This document shows positions 39,985-52,690 of a stretch of DNA of 64,000 bases, in pieces (within the stretch, counting starts at the first letter, position 1; every line of letters starts with the position of its first letter). A program made the position numbers and the translations under genes. The notes beneath the pieces were generated by a model that saw only the letters and a program-made list of their open reading frames with translations, ran no database searches and was not told where the DNA came from. The DNA comes from Helopsaltes ochotensis (taxonomy: Eukaryota > Chordata > Aves > Passeriformes > Locustellidae): positions 1,068,204 through 1,132,203 of the forward strand of contig VXBM01000016.1 of NCBI GenBank assembly GCA_013400155.1, written 5' to 3'.

Positions 39985-40640
39985 CAGGGAATTTCCTAGC
40001 TCCACTACACCTTACATTAAGATGTACCTCCTTTTAGTTTTGAAACTAGCTCTTCCTGTTAGCTTGGTGTAAAGCTGGCCATTACACTTGTATTGGAAGA
40101 GACAGCAACTAGTCAGTGCTTATTCACATTGTCAACATCACTCATCATGTTATGGTAATCAGTCTTGTGTCCTCATTTTCTGATTTCCAGACTGAGTTGT
40201 GCTGCAGACAAATTTCTACTTCTTTCCTCATAATCCCATACTTCTTTTTGGTTAGACTTTTTATTTTGTGCTGAGTTGACATTTCAACTGAACTTTGAAC
40301 ATATCACCAAGAGCCACTGAATGCTTGGTGCCCATTTGACATTTTTGGTTAGGGTTGTATTTTTCTGGGTGTATTACTTCATACTCATCTTTGTTAAATC
40401 TCCTCTTTCTTATTGTCAACCAGTTCCTCTGCTTCAAAGCCCATTCATTGCCCTTCATGGTTGCAGCTTGTTTTGGCTACCCTCCTCCCTGAACTGCCAC
40501 CTGACAGCTCACGTTTGTCAGATCATTTATGAACATTTTAAATAGCACAAGTCACTAGTGAACCCTCCTGCTGACTTCACCCCACTGTTAGAGCTAATTA
40601 TTTACTTAGGCTTCTTAGTGACTCTTTCTAGGAGCTGCCG
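39985..40640 (-). mobile_element. Ancient CR1 (CR1-L-like) relic with reverse-transcriptase thumb remnant
   Basis: This is much more diverged than the other copies. On the minus strand, a frame at 40261-40458 reads RRFNKDEYEVIHPEKYNPN, then QKCQMGT. This follows the CR1 ORF2 pattern of phenylalanine-asparagine-lysine-aspartate, a 'VLH' motif, 'NP' and an 'MGT/LGT' tail. DNA blocks such as 'catctttgttaaatctc' and 'cagatcatttatgaacattt' keep the order of the CR1-L type reversed consensus known from reptiles and birds. The AT-rich composition is typical of old CR1. The left end, from about 39985, is less certain than the core at 40250-40600. Confidence 0.75.
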
Positions 40641-41748
40641 TAGATGTGAGAGACAGGACTACCCCTAACTGCAAAGGAAGCAGTACAGCTTTTACACAGT
40701 GCCTGTGCACACATACATGCTGGGAGGGGGGTTCTGAAACAAGCCCACTTGCCTAAAACTTAGGGAAGACCTCACAGGAAATAACCCAGCTTTCATCATG
40801 TCTTTGTCATTTCCACGGCCACCTCCTTTGACTTGGTTTTATCTGAGTGAAAAACTTTAGTTTTGCTTGCTTTAAACCAGCGGTGATGATTCTGCAAGTA
40901 CAGGTGGCTCTTGGGCTACTGTTTGCTAATGTTAAATGGTCACTGAGTTCTCACTTATGATGTCCATCATCAGCACAACAGAGAACACAGGGCTTGAGAT
41001 GACCTCCACTGACTCCAACAAGAGATGATCAGTCTTTAAGCATCCTTATGAGAAACTGAAGGAAAGTTTAAAAAAGAGTATGTAGAACTATATTCAGGAG
41101 TATCCTCTGCACTCACCAAATGAAAACAGTTTAAACTGCAGTGACTTGTGCTGGAGGGCTTTTGTCCTGCAAGAGCTAACTACCCTTGCGTAACAGGCAA
41201 TTGTTTTACAGTAAATCAGTAGCAAATCAAACGGTGAGTAGCTTTTGCTAGAAAATCTTGATAAACAGAACCCACTGAGAACAGGTTCCTGGTAGATTTT
41301 TTCCCTTTTCAACATATAAGAACTGCTCAGAGTTTTTTGAAGAGTCAAATGGTGGAACAAGCAAGAGCAACAAGGACATGTACCAATAGGTCTTTCTTTG
41401 TACAGTGTTTTTTATATGGCATTGGGGTTGGATAGTAGAAGAACTGGTTTCTGGAACTACTGGACTTTTCCTGACACATGAATTCTGTACTGGATTTTAA
41501 AATTCTAACTGGAGGATATGGGCAGAGTACAAAAATATTTTCTGACTTAAGAAGTGGTGGTAAAGCTTCCAGGTTTTTTTGCTGTACCAGTGAACATAGG
41601 CAACTTTCCATCACCTTCTGGTATTTTGACCATTATTTTCCTTGTGTTGATTCATTCACCTTCTTTTCCTACCCACTAAGCAAGATTGGTAAACTTACTG
41701 TGAAACTACCAGAAATTTTAGAGCCTTTTCTCTAATACAAATTCCCAG

Positions 41749-41750
<2 letters not shown>

Positions 41751-41807
<57 letters not shown>
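41751..41807. repeat. Poly(A) tract, A57
   Basis: A pure run of 57 A, by far the longest homopolymer in the window. There is no AATAAA just upstream and no recognisable retrocopy body on its left, and CR1 elements do not end in poly(A). It may be an expanded simple repeat; its exact length is unreliable in most sequencing methods. Confidence 0.95.
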
Positions 41808-41808
<1 letters not shown>

Positions 41809-43094
41809 CCAACTGGGCTGGTGGAATCTTTTAAATTTTACCCTGTGGGTACTGCCCAAAAAGAGAGTCATAAATACACATGTCCAAAACTATAAAGATT
41901 AATAGATGCCTGCTCTGGACCTTTGAGGAAAAAAAAGGTCATATCTCTAAACTTAGACTAAAAGGCCTTTGTCAGATGTTTTCAGTGGTATTAAGCAACT
42001 CCTGCTTTCCAGTAAAGCTGGGAGCTGGGAGAGCAAACAACCTTTGAAATTTGCTGCAATTGGAAATTGCCTCATGTTTTCCATTATAAATATTTTTCTT
42101 TTGTTTCTTTTATTTAAAAAATTTTCAGTTGCAGGCTGAGGTTTTCCATATGAGATAGCCGTTTCAAATGAGTCCTGTTTTGAAGCTTCCTTAGGACAAA
42201 CATACTTGCCTGACTGATTCAGTTTCCATCCCTCAAGAGCCATAAAATTTTTTTTCTGTGACAGTGTCAAGTTATACCTTCCTTTGGCACCTCAGGTTTA
42301 CAGAACTTCATGTGAACTTTTTCTTTTGAGTATGCACTGCGTGCGCTAATGGTAAAGAAAGTGGAATGCTAGTATTATATTGACACTCCTGGGGTTGTGG
42401 TTAAGAAGGCATTTGTAGAAGCTCTTGGAACAGTGGTTTTGACAAATGATTTACCTAATGGGTTGAAGTTTCCTATGCTTGTTCTTATTCAGAAAGTGTC
42501 TGAGGAACACTGTCCTCTCTCTGAATTGCATGTGCAATGTGAGTTTAATCAGTTGATTATCAGTTTTTTATTTAAGCTTTCAGGTTAATCAGTGGGGTTG
42601 GTCTGGGGGTGAGTTTCTTGGAATTGCTATCATTTTCTGCATAGACAGAGCTTGAGGTCTTGGCTGTTTTCCTGCTGGTTACCTCTGCCAAGGACTTCAG
42701 TTCCTCCCTAGATACGTTGTGTGGTGGGAAATTGGGGTTATTTTTTAATCTGGCTTCCTAAGAAAATAGATTTTGTTTGCTGTAAAATTAATATGATCAT
42801 GTTATCTGTACATACAGGTATCTGTCATTTTTGTCCTGCTAACTTTTTTTGAGCCTGCTGGTCAATTTGAAAAAAAGAATGCAGAAACGTGGAAGTCTTG
42901 AAAATAGGAAATTCCCATAGTTTCATGAATATAACCATGAAGAGGAGGCAGATATTGTTACTGGCAGCTGAAGGAAAGGCTGAAGCCCCTGTGTATTCAG
43001 TGCTGAATACGGTGCTGAAGCTCACTGGATTCAGTGAGCAGAGAGTCAATATGGGAGAAAGAAATTAAAAATATTCTAATCTTAGGAAGTGCTT

Positions 43095-43380
43095 CAATCA
43101 GAATTCATGCCTTATTAAACATCAGGTGAGAAAAGCCTCTCTTCAGTTAAGATTCCTCTCCTGAATGCATGCTCTGATGTCTTGCAAGGCATAAACAGCA
43201 TTTGAAGCTTTTCATTTGGCAAAGGCATTTAGGACATCTTTCCAGTGTGGTTCCTCTGATGTTTATAAGGACTGAGCTCATGCTGTGCTGTGGTTTTAAC
43301 ACAGCCTGTGTAAAAAGTCAGTCCCATGCATTGTAGAAGTCCACTGGAAACCAGACTTTGTTACTGTGCTACTCACATAC
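43095..43380 (-). pseudogene. C2H2 zinc-finger gene fragment, degenerate
   Basis: On the minus strand this stretch keeps the repeating grammar of tandem C2H2 zinc fingers. Best is the finger at 43165-43236: Cys-x2-Cys (CPKC), then KSF, then F-x5-L-x2-H-x3-H (F..L..HQSMH) and the linker start SGE. Next to it, 43242-43265 reads KHQRNHTG in another frame, the standard end of a finger plus linker. Further traces are LIRHE with FSH (about 43105-43140) and a 'tgcatgggactgac' Cys region (about 43312-43326). Frames change between fingers, there are in-frame stops, and one finger has a short insertion between its Cys pair and KSF. It can make no zinc-finger protein. It is most simply a decayed retrocopy or duplicated fragment of a poly-zinc-finger transcription factor; I cannot name the parent. 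Confidence 0.72.
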
Positions 43381-43848
43381 TTCCTTCTTACTTGTCCTGT
43401 GAATAGTCCTGATTCGTGCAAATAAAGATGGGTAAACATTGACTGCCAGGTAGTCAGGAATAAAAGAAATACAGAGATTACATCCGTGGAATATTGTAGC
43501 TGATGTTTACATACATAAAACCCATAAAGAAGTAATTCATCAACCTTTATTAGGTCACGTCCATATATTGGTATGATATTAACATTGGTAACTTCGTGTT
43601 GTTATAGCACGTGTGCAGAAGAGGGTCAAATTACTGCAGATGTGTGAACCAAAGCTTTGAAATTGTGATTCTTTTGGGGGTTTGGGGGGGAAAACAATAT
43701 TGACTTAATATTACGCATTTTGTCTATGAGCTTACGTATGAGGTGCAGGCAGTTATAGGGGTGAAAAGGCAATATCTCATTTTATCAAGGAGACGTTCAG
43801 ATAAGGATTTATGTGTCCAAGGTTGTAGTAACTGAAATAAACAAATAC

Positions 43849-43862
43849 ATAAATAAATAAAT
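43849..43862. repeat. Short (AAAT)n microsatellite
   Basis: About three and a half AAAT units ('aaataaataaatag'). Confidence 0.8.
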
Positions 43863-46800
43863 AGTGTAGTGTGTTATACAAATGCCAAGCTTGAACCAGC
43901 AAACAAGAGAGAGGAAGTTATAGGGGAAGTTATTGGATTGGCTGTCGTTTGTGAAGTCAGAATTAGATGCATGATATTAATGACTCTCATCTCACTACTG
44001 CTTTCTTTTTAGCTTGAAAGCAATATATTAGGTAAAGTAGATCCAAATCCTATAGTTCTAAGTACATTGTTACTTTAAACCAAGGTGGATAAGAATTTAC
44101 CTCAGGGTAAGAGGATCACATCTCACTCCCTTATTCATATCATAAAACAGCTGTTTGTGATACAGTTTTTTTTTTAAACCTTATGCCTGATTCTTAATCT
44201 TAAGTGAAATTGGGCATGTATAGTATCCTGGCATTGCATCATTACCCTGAGCTCTTAGTGAAAAGTAAAAAAATCTGAAAGCATGAGCTGAGTATGATTT
44301 ATTTACTGTCAGTGTAACTGCTGTGATTTTTTAAAGAAATTAAAGATTATCAGTATCCAAAGAAACACTATAGAAGTAGTTGCTAAAGGAAAAAGCCTTC
44401 AGTGATTTGCAAGAAGGAAGCCCAGTGAATGCAGGCTATATACAAGGAAGTTTAGATTTAAATTCACAGCTGTGTTTTTTGGTTTTGTAGGGTCAGGGTT
44501 TTTTTCTTTTTTACTCCAACTTCAGCAGACCTAAAATCTTCATAAGCTAGCACGTTCATTAGTATTCAATTTAAAGCATCCAATGATGGCCTGTATGTTG
44601 AAGACAGGAAATAGTAGAAAAAGCAAGAGCATATGATTTCTGAGAACGTCTGTCTTCACAACAAAATAATAACCTAAGCATGCAATATCTCCAAATCAGC
44701 TATTTCTGCCCCAGGTAAACTAGAATTCTAAAACACTATTTATAGATTTAAATAATATGGAAGATTTCGTTTTTCACATTCTTCAGTCAATTCAAAAATA
44801 ACTTTTCATGAGTGACAGATCTTTACAATAAAAAAAGCTTGTGAAGTTGTCTCAGTCTGAAATAATGTACTTCTGTGGTAGCAGATTTATATCATAGACA
44901 GTGTGCAGCATCTTCTTTAAATGCTGTAAAATGGGAAAACAGTTAACCTGCCTGAGTAGGGATCTTGTTGACTGTGATGTTATTGGTTGACGGAAGGCAG
45001 AACTTCGGATAAATTGAAATGGCTCAATAGTAAACTTCAACTTGAAAGATGCTAAGGACCTGCTTGAGGAATTCTGGTTGTACTCCGCTTCTGAAGTAGT
45101 TGTGAGTTCTGCTCAGCTTTTATTAGTGTACAATAATATTCATTCCCTGACATAAATTGCATCAAGGATTGTGTATTTAATGTATTTGAAGCAATCTGTA
45201 GAAGCACTACACACAAATTGTATTATGTGTTCTTAAAACACTTGCATTTTTAGGGTAAAAGGTATTTTAATAAGATGTAGTACTGCTTCAATGATTTTAT
45301 TTTTGGTAATCATCTGGTCTTTTTTACATATCTGTATGACTCGAGAGCCTTAATATAATTTCTGAAAAGAAAATACTTTATTTAGGAAGCAATTGTAGAT
45401 GTAGAATCCTAATATTTCAGTCTTACTAAATGACAGAACAGAAATTATTTAAAAGATGACAGTCTTTCTGAAAATGTCAGTCTTCAACTAAAGAGGCTGC
45501 TTTATCAAAGCATCCCGGTATTTATTCGTAAATACATCTACTTGCAGATGTCATTTAGGCCATCCCATTATCTTACCATTCAACATCTTAAATGTTAATT
45601 AATATTAATAAAATCCTTAAAAAGTGATAAGGTATACTAACGCAAAGGTGGAATTTTTGTCTTTCAATGGCCATGTAAGTATTTGCAACTTGTAAGGGAA
45701 AGAGGGACAGCTTTAAAGATGGTTTGGGGGATAGAAGTGTCTATGTTTGACTCGTGGCCTGACTGACACCTGTATATGCATTATCAATGTTCATTATCTC
45801 TTCTGGGATAAAGGCAATCTTTGTGAAAATGATTTTTTGCTCTAGTCTTTGCCTTGCAGAACATGCTATAATGAATGTGCCCCATGACCAAAATCCAGAG
45901 ATCGGTGTAAACAAAATCCTGGGAATACCTCTCTTCACCTTCTGACCAATTTAAGTGCTGCTGTTAAGTTACAAATTATGAGATTTCCAGTTTCTTGTGT
46001 ATATACAGGGTCCCTGCTTCAGTTTTAACACAGTGAAGACCTGTGGGTTTGTTTTCTGCCTTTCTGTTTTAAAAGTAGACCTTTGTCTGCCTTTTTACAG
46101 AAGGAACCTTTGTTACTTCTGGTGTAAGACCAGAGTTTCAAAGTGCCAGTGTTTTCTTCTGAGAATTTTTCTCAGTCTTTCCACCTACCAAAGGCTGCCC
46201 TTGTGTGATGTGATCCATAGATCTGCTTCTCTCTGAGAATGTATTAGGATGAAATTTGAATTTTTTGTGTTCATAGGAACAAAACAGACCTACACAAATT
46301 CCTGTGGTAAAGACTCTGAAAGGGACTGTAAAAACTGTGTGAGCAGATTGATATCACCTTGTTAAATGAGTAAGAGTTTAACATGGTTCATATTAGCTTG
46401 TCAAGCCACAGTGGCTGTGTTTACATGAAAAACTGATGTTCTCTTGCCTTGTGTCCACATGTGTATTGGCTTACATAAAACCAGAGTGCACTCGGCCTCC
46501 TGAAGCATTTAGCAGGAGCACCAGACCAGACTTGTAGCATTCCACATCATTTGTGAACATAAGATAAAGCCAATTTCAAGATCTGAGCAAGAATGCCCTT
46601 TAATCATGCTGCATACACATGGAAATCAGTGTCAGAAGCCAGATGTATGAAAGAAAAACATTTTTCTCCTTTAACTTTCTGTCTCCCTCGGGCATTCTTA
46701 TTGATGACCCAAATGCTTAACTTCATATCCAGAAGTTTTCCAGCATGTTGCTCTCATTTAATTTCTGAAATTTTTCTGCAAGTTTTCTTGCCCTCTCAGT

Positions 46801-49429
46801 ATGTATTTCTTGTTCTTCATGTAAGCTAATTAAATGTGATGCTGATGAAGCAGAGGACAGGATGTTTCATACAAAATGTTTCTCCAGATAGATGAGATTC
46901 ACAAATAAGGATTACTGTTTGGCCTAAGGAGAATGGAAAAAAAAATATATGAGAGAATTTTACAACACAGCAGTGTTTTTAGTTTCAGTTTTAGCACAGA
47001 GGCAAAAAATAAATGCTCTACAAAATGACTATGTCACTGGAAGTGTTAGGCATTAAGCAATATAGGAAAAGATTAACAATAAGAGATAATTACTGTAATT
47101 TGGCAAGTAGATTAGGGAACATAAATAAAATAAGGAACAATATGAGCAAGTGCAATCACAAAACATAAAAGGCTGCAAGTTATAGGAAATTACTGTTGTT
47201 CTTCAGAAAAAGGCAAGAACAGCAGGCAGGGAAGGCAATAGAGTCATACAGGTTTTGAGAATCGTTTTCCTGCTTTGTGATAGACACTGCTGGTTAGCTG
47301 GGTTTAGTACTGGAAAATTACCTGCCGTGTGAACAGTCACAGTGTGGTAAACTGGATGTTACTGAATGCATGCTGGAAGAGTGATCAGAAATTACAGATA
47401 GATAGGGCATATGTTTGTACGTGTAACTGATACCGTCTTAGAGCAGTTATTAATTTATGTTATCCACTTTACTGATGGATAATAAGAGCAGATGTACATG
47501 GATTTGTGATAAATATTTGGATCGATTGAATTGTTCAGGAGATCTTCATCACTAAAGCAGAGTGGATTATAAGAGTAGATCAGTATCTTAAATGCTGTCA
47601 AGACTGTGTAACATACCACCCAGGCTTCAGTGCAGTAAGGAATTTCCAGGGATCCCTACAATAAATAAATCCTGGATTCTTTTGTTAATTTTTTGGGTGC
47701 TGTTGTTTCAGAGGAGCATACTGCTCACAGCATATCAGCAGTCAGTGTTCTTTTTCTTCTTTATGCAAAATTTATAATTCCTAGCTCCCGTCTTCATGCT
47801 ACGCCATTTTTAGTTCCTTTGACACAGCTCTTCCAAGTCATTACATTTTTCCCCTGAAGTAGAAGAGCCAATGCCCAGTATTATTTTACTTCCTACTTAG
47901 AAGGCCATTGGTATATTCACAGTTTAAGTGGTTATAAATGTATTATCAGCAAAATGGGTAATGCCATTAAAAGTACCTTTATGAAGAACAGGAATTTGGA
48001 GAATAAATATTGTATAACAGACTCAACTTCCCTCCTTCACAGATCATGAGAAGGAGATACGGTGATAGTGCATTATTTTAAACAAATTCCTGAGTTTATG
48101 TCAGCAACTCAAACCAGTGCGGGGTGGAAAAGTTTTACAATTCAGTTACAGTTGACTTTTTCTTCACCCAAAATCTTGTTTTGTCATAGTTGTGATGAGT
48201 CTCCAGCCTCTTTCAAATTTCCTTTTCTTTCTGAGATGCATGCAGAAGAAAATTGAAGGAGGTTAGGCTACATGGTGTCTTTCTCTTGGAATCTTAATTA
48301 ATTTCTTTAATCTTCATTTATACGTTTTTGAACTTCTGTGGAAATGAAAACAGAACAGAACTGCACAGTGCTCTCTTTATTTACTTATCTGCCCATGTTG
48401 CTTATCTTATCTACCTTTTCTGTTCAGTGATGTTTGCTGCTGCTCTATTTGTCTGGATTTCTTTCTTACAACTTTTCCTGGTTGTTTGGGAGTCTTATTT
48501 GCTGTTATTTCCTTATTGCATTGAATTCTCTGTGAAAGTCTTCTCTTATGTTTCTTCACTTCTCATTCAGAAGGTTTCTCCTAATTTGTTGCCAACCTTT
48601 AAGAAATAAGCAAAATGCTTTGGAAATTATTTATCTAGATAAATATTAAAGGTTTAAGTCTCCTTTCTGCAATGTACATGCTTCCCACCCTCTCATTCAA
48701 TTCCTCTCACTGCAGTGTAGCTTGAAATTCTGAACTGTGAGAGTTCTTTGGGACAGGAACAATGCCCTCCTGTTTAAACTGAGGCATCTAGCAACTGATT
48801 CAGGGCTTCTTATATCTGTTTCCTGGAAACATTCTTTAATGAATCATTATTTAGTAATAACACTTAATATTATTAATTAGAATTAATACTAGTAAGCAGT
48901 ACTTTTTGGGAGGGAGGGGGAAGGATGCACCAAAGTTCTGGTTTTGATATCATAAGAAGTGTCTCTAAATTCAGTTCTTCTATCATTTGTTATAGATTCT
49001 CATTATTATCTGCCCCAATTGACTGAATGTAGTACATTTGCAATACAGTATGCTGTTGGTGCATTTTTTTGCAGAAAAACTAAAGGGGAGCATCAGTTCT
49101 GTAAGTTGCAACACAAAAGCAACATTTATCAGAATTTTTTTAACCTTAAAGAGAATCCCACTCTTTTTATAGCCTGTGGAACTTTTCATATTTTGTTTCT
49201 GAACCTGTTAGTAGTGTATTATGAAAAACAATGCTATATTAATACTTTGAAACAGTTTGAAATATATTGCTTTTATACTTTTTGCTTTTATGTTGTCAGA
49301 ATGAGTAAGTGACCGTAACTTTTGTACCATTTTATGGAGTGATATTGTTGACACAAGTTAACATGTACACTTCAAAGCCTCATTGATAATTTCTGTTGCT
49401 TGGACATTTTCCTCAGGTTTGTTCTTTGA

Positions 49430-49705
49430 GGTCTGATGGAGGTGCCAGAGGGCACTCAGCTCTCTGCTGTAAGCCACGGGTCAGTTTATAAAAGTGGTCC
49501 TGTCACCCAGAGAAGAAAGCAATGTGGTGCCGGTTGTAGGCAGAGTGCTTGTGTGCCCTGTGGTACCACCGTGTGACATCAAGTGTTTCATCAGCTGGGT
49601 AATAATTGTTATCCTCTTGTGGTTTTGTTTCTTCAGAGAATGTGAGATTTGAGGATGGTGGAGCGCTCCCTTTTGTAGCACTGGCAGCCCAGGTTTTCAC
49701 TCACT
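49430..49705 (-). other. GC-richer block with protein-like minus-strand frame (unassigned)
   Basis: This block is richer in GC and CpG than its surroundings. A 65-codon minus-strand frame (49503-49700, first codon GTG, no ATG) has a mixed, protein-like composition including EETKPQEDNNYYPADETLDV. I recognise neither the protein nor a repeat. It could be a decayed retrocopy, part of an unknown repeat, or chance. Confidence 0.18.
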
Positions 49706-52479
49706 CAACACACCAGTAGAAATCTGGCAGTCCCCTTTATGCAGAATATGTCTGTGTGTAAAGATCCATTAAGCAAAGGAAAAATTCTTTCAGTCCTGAT
49801 TTATCAAATGTGGAGGAAATATTTTCAGACTTTTATGCTATCATGCAGCACTAAGAAAAACTTGATACTGCAAGGGTATCTGTTCTTTCTTCCTCTAGTT
49901 CTCAGTACTGTCAGTGAAGGGATGAAAAGAAACAAATTCTAATGTAATTATAGGGTTAACCATCTGTTAATCTCATGCTTCTTGAGTTATTTTCTTTGAG
50001 GAGGAGTAGAATCCTGGGGACAGAGCCCACAAATCTTTCAGTATTGAATCACTCTAGGTATGGTTTGTATTTAAGTCTGATAGATTAAACTCAGCTATTA
50101 CCTGAAATCTGTACACTTAATGTAAGTCTCCTTGGTATAACCACTTTGTCTAGAATGGCTAGTACATTATAGACAACTGCTTCTTTCTTACAGTTTTACT
50201 TGCAGCAGAATAGAGAAGTTGGAATAATCCAAACATAGTATTTATTAGCATTTGCGGATGATTTAATCCCACAGCTTTTGTACTAGTCTATGAATATTAT
50301 TTAACTTCTGTGTGCTTCAGCGTAAGCATCTAAACATTACAGGTGGGCAAGCAGAGAAGCAGAATGATTGAAATAACATGCTAGAACATACAGAGTCAGC
50401 AGAAAAGCAGAAATAAAGCTCAGTAAGTCTGACTTGCAGTTTTCTGCACATTCTGTGAAACTGGAATACGTTCTGGTTTTAGTATTTGCTCTTTACAGTG
50501 ATTATTTCATATTTTTTTCCAGTCACTTGTCAGGACAAGCTCAGAGGTATTTACTCTGAACCGCTAGTAGGTCAAGGAAAAAATGATGGTATCATCCTTT
50601 CAGCTCTAGTGGCCAGATGCTGAGTCTGAGTTTGACTGGGATTCTTTCTCCAGATAAGTAGATTTGGCATGGTTTTCCCTCTAGGTCTATTTGTGATTGT
50701 ATTTCTTTTTCCAGTACACTCAATAATATAGATGCCTCAGATTATATCTCTTAGCTGAAAACATATATTTCTGTTTTACTAGTATTGTAGTAGAAGTAAT
50801 CCTAAGTAAAAATTGTTTATTTAAAAATAGAATGGAATTGGTTTTGGACATGCTTCCCTTTGTGATAGATTTGAATGGACAAGCAACATGTTAATTGTGT
50901 TTGCTTTAAATGGACTATTACAAGAAAGGGAAGAAAATACTGTCTCAAACCTAGACTGTCCAATTTGTCAGTACAAATGTTCTGTTATTTTACTGCTAAG
51001 CTTTGTGTTGCTGATCGAAGCACTATCCCAAGGCTTCTGCCAAACACCACGTTGTTTGTGTGATAGGAGGGATTTGGTTACAGTCAGGCAAGTCTGAAAA
51101 ATGGTAAACTGACAGCAAATCTGGGATCATGGTTGGTGAGGCAGCTTTTGTGGTCACGTGCTTTTATTTGATGTGGTTCCTTGTGTCTCTTGTGCCAAAT
51201 GGTGTAATGTACTAAAGTGATGAAACTGCAAAAGAAAAAAAAGTCAGCTATTTACTTCAGCAACAAAGGAGAAAGAGAACAGGGAAGGAGATCAAAGCCC
51301 TTAACATGCCTCTCAAAATAGGAAAAAAGAGCAAAAAGAAGGGAATTTCTTTCCACATGCTTGAGGCTACTCTTGGATACAGCCATCATGAGTAATAAAC
51401 CCTTTAAATGCTCATGTCTGTCTGCAGCGTGCTTCAGTTTCAAAATACGGCAGGTATTACAGAGAGTTAAAAAGGGTGTATCTGGGTAAAATAAAGGGCT
51501 GTAGTCTATAAAGACTAAATTCTACTTTCCATCACTAGTACATAGATTTGACAATGCTTTAACACTGGCCACACTGACAGAAAAGCTTGTAATTACTTTA
51601 AACCCATATAAAAGGCCTTTCCACTCAGAGGCAAGTTTTTAAATTGTTTACATTTTCCAAGTTAGATGAATCTATGACTCCATCATTCAAAATCATTGAA
51701 CTTGTCATTTCCCTGTTGTCTGTGTGTTTTCCAGAAAGAATATACTGAAGTTAGAAATGTTGAGTGCAGTCAATATTATGTACCATTTTCTTTTGGTTTA
51801 AAGCTGTTTAATGCTATATCACACTGTAATCAGGATAAGTATGATTCTTACAGTTCTGGACCTCCTTACCCAAATATGCATTTTCTACTCTCCCTAAAAA
51901 AAAAAACAAACCCTCCTATCAGGTAAAGTACCTCCTTTTAAGAGTATAGCTTTTCTGTAGATGTTCTTTTCTTTGCGAGACTTGTTTCACAGAAAAGCTT
52001 ATGCAATTTTTGGAAATGGGGACTGGGAACAGGTAAAGGGGGGGAGGGGTTGGCACAAAACATAAACTGTGTGCACAGGTCCTTAGCTGTAGTAGTATAA
52101 CCTGTGTTAGCACTTAACTCTTTTAACTGTGATTTAGAGGGTAGTCTGAAATAAACCTCAGTTTTCAGAGTTAGCTCAAAGGTTTCCCAGCAATCTAGAG
52201 AAACCTGCATTTTTTTCTCTTTGGAGAAAGAAAGAATCAAAAATGAATTGCAGGGAAGAGGCAGTGTGAATGAAAGCATTTAGGGGAACTAGGCAGGCCC
52301 AAGAGTTGTAGGGAAGGGGGTAGGGATAGGAGTAAGAGCATCTCTCTACATGCCTGTAAGTGTGTCTTGCTAAAGCACCCCAGTCTTCTGAGCTTGAAAC
52401 TTGCAATACCTTTCTTCTCTAATGAAGTGATGTTTTTAAGGAAGGGCAAATAACTGGTTCTTTATCTGTAAATACTCAA

Positions 52480-52690
52480 GAACAAAAAGCGTCACTTCTC
52501 TCAGCTTGTGAATTAATGCTAATCCATTTATTGAGGATGATTCTTGAGAAAGACTTTTTAATTAATTATAAGTTATCCAAAAATGTGAATGAATTTTGCA
52601 TTTTGTATGTCGGCCTGAATAAATAGATCTATTGAGAGACAGACAGAGCAAGTCACTTGGAACGCAAGTGACAGTCAACAGCAGAAATGT
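52480..52690. promoter_or_regulatory. Candidate conserved noncoding block with perfect inverted repeat
   Basis: This block has 'gaattaatgctaatcc' (about 52510-52525; a homeodomain core plus a TAATCC bicoid/OTX-type core) and 'ttaattaattataag' near 52558. It also has a perfect 8-bp inverted repeat: GTCACTTG at 52652-52659 and CAAGTGAC at 52665-52672, with a 5-nt spacer. CACTTG/CAAGTG fits both an E-box and an NKX2-type site. No coding frame or repeat explains the block. A regulatory role is inference only. Confidence 0.28.

Noticed and set aside
48328..48609. 93-codon plus-strand frame with a very hydrophobic, membrane-like translation
   Set aside because: The DNA is pyrimidine-rich, which gives Phe/Leu/Ser/Tyr-rich translations automatically; no supporting signals.
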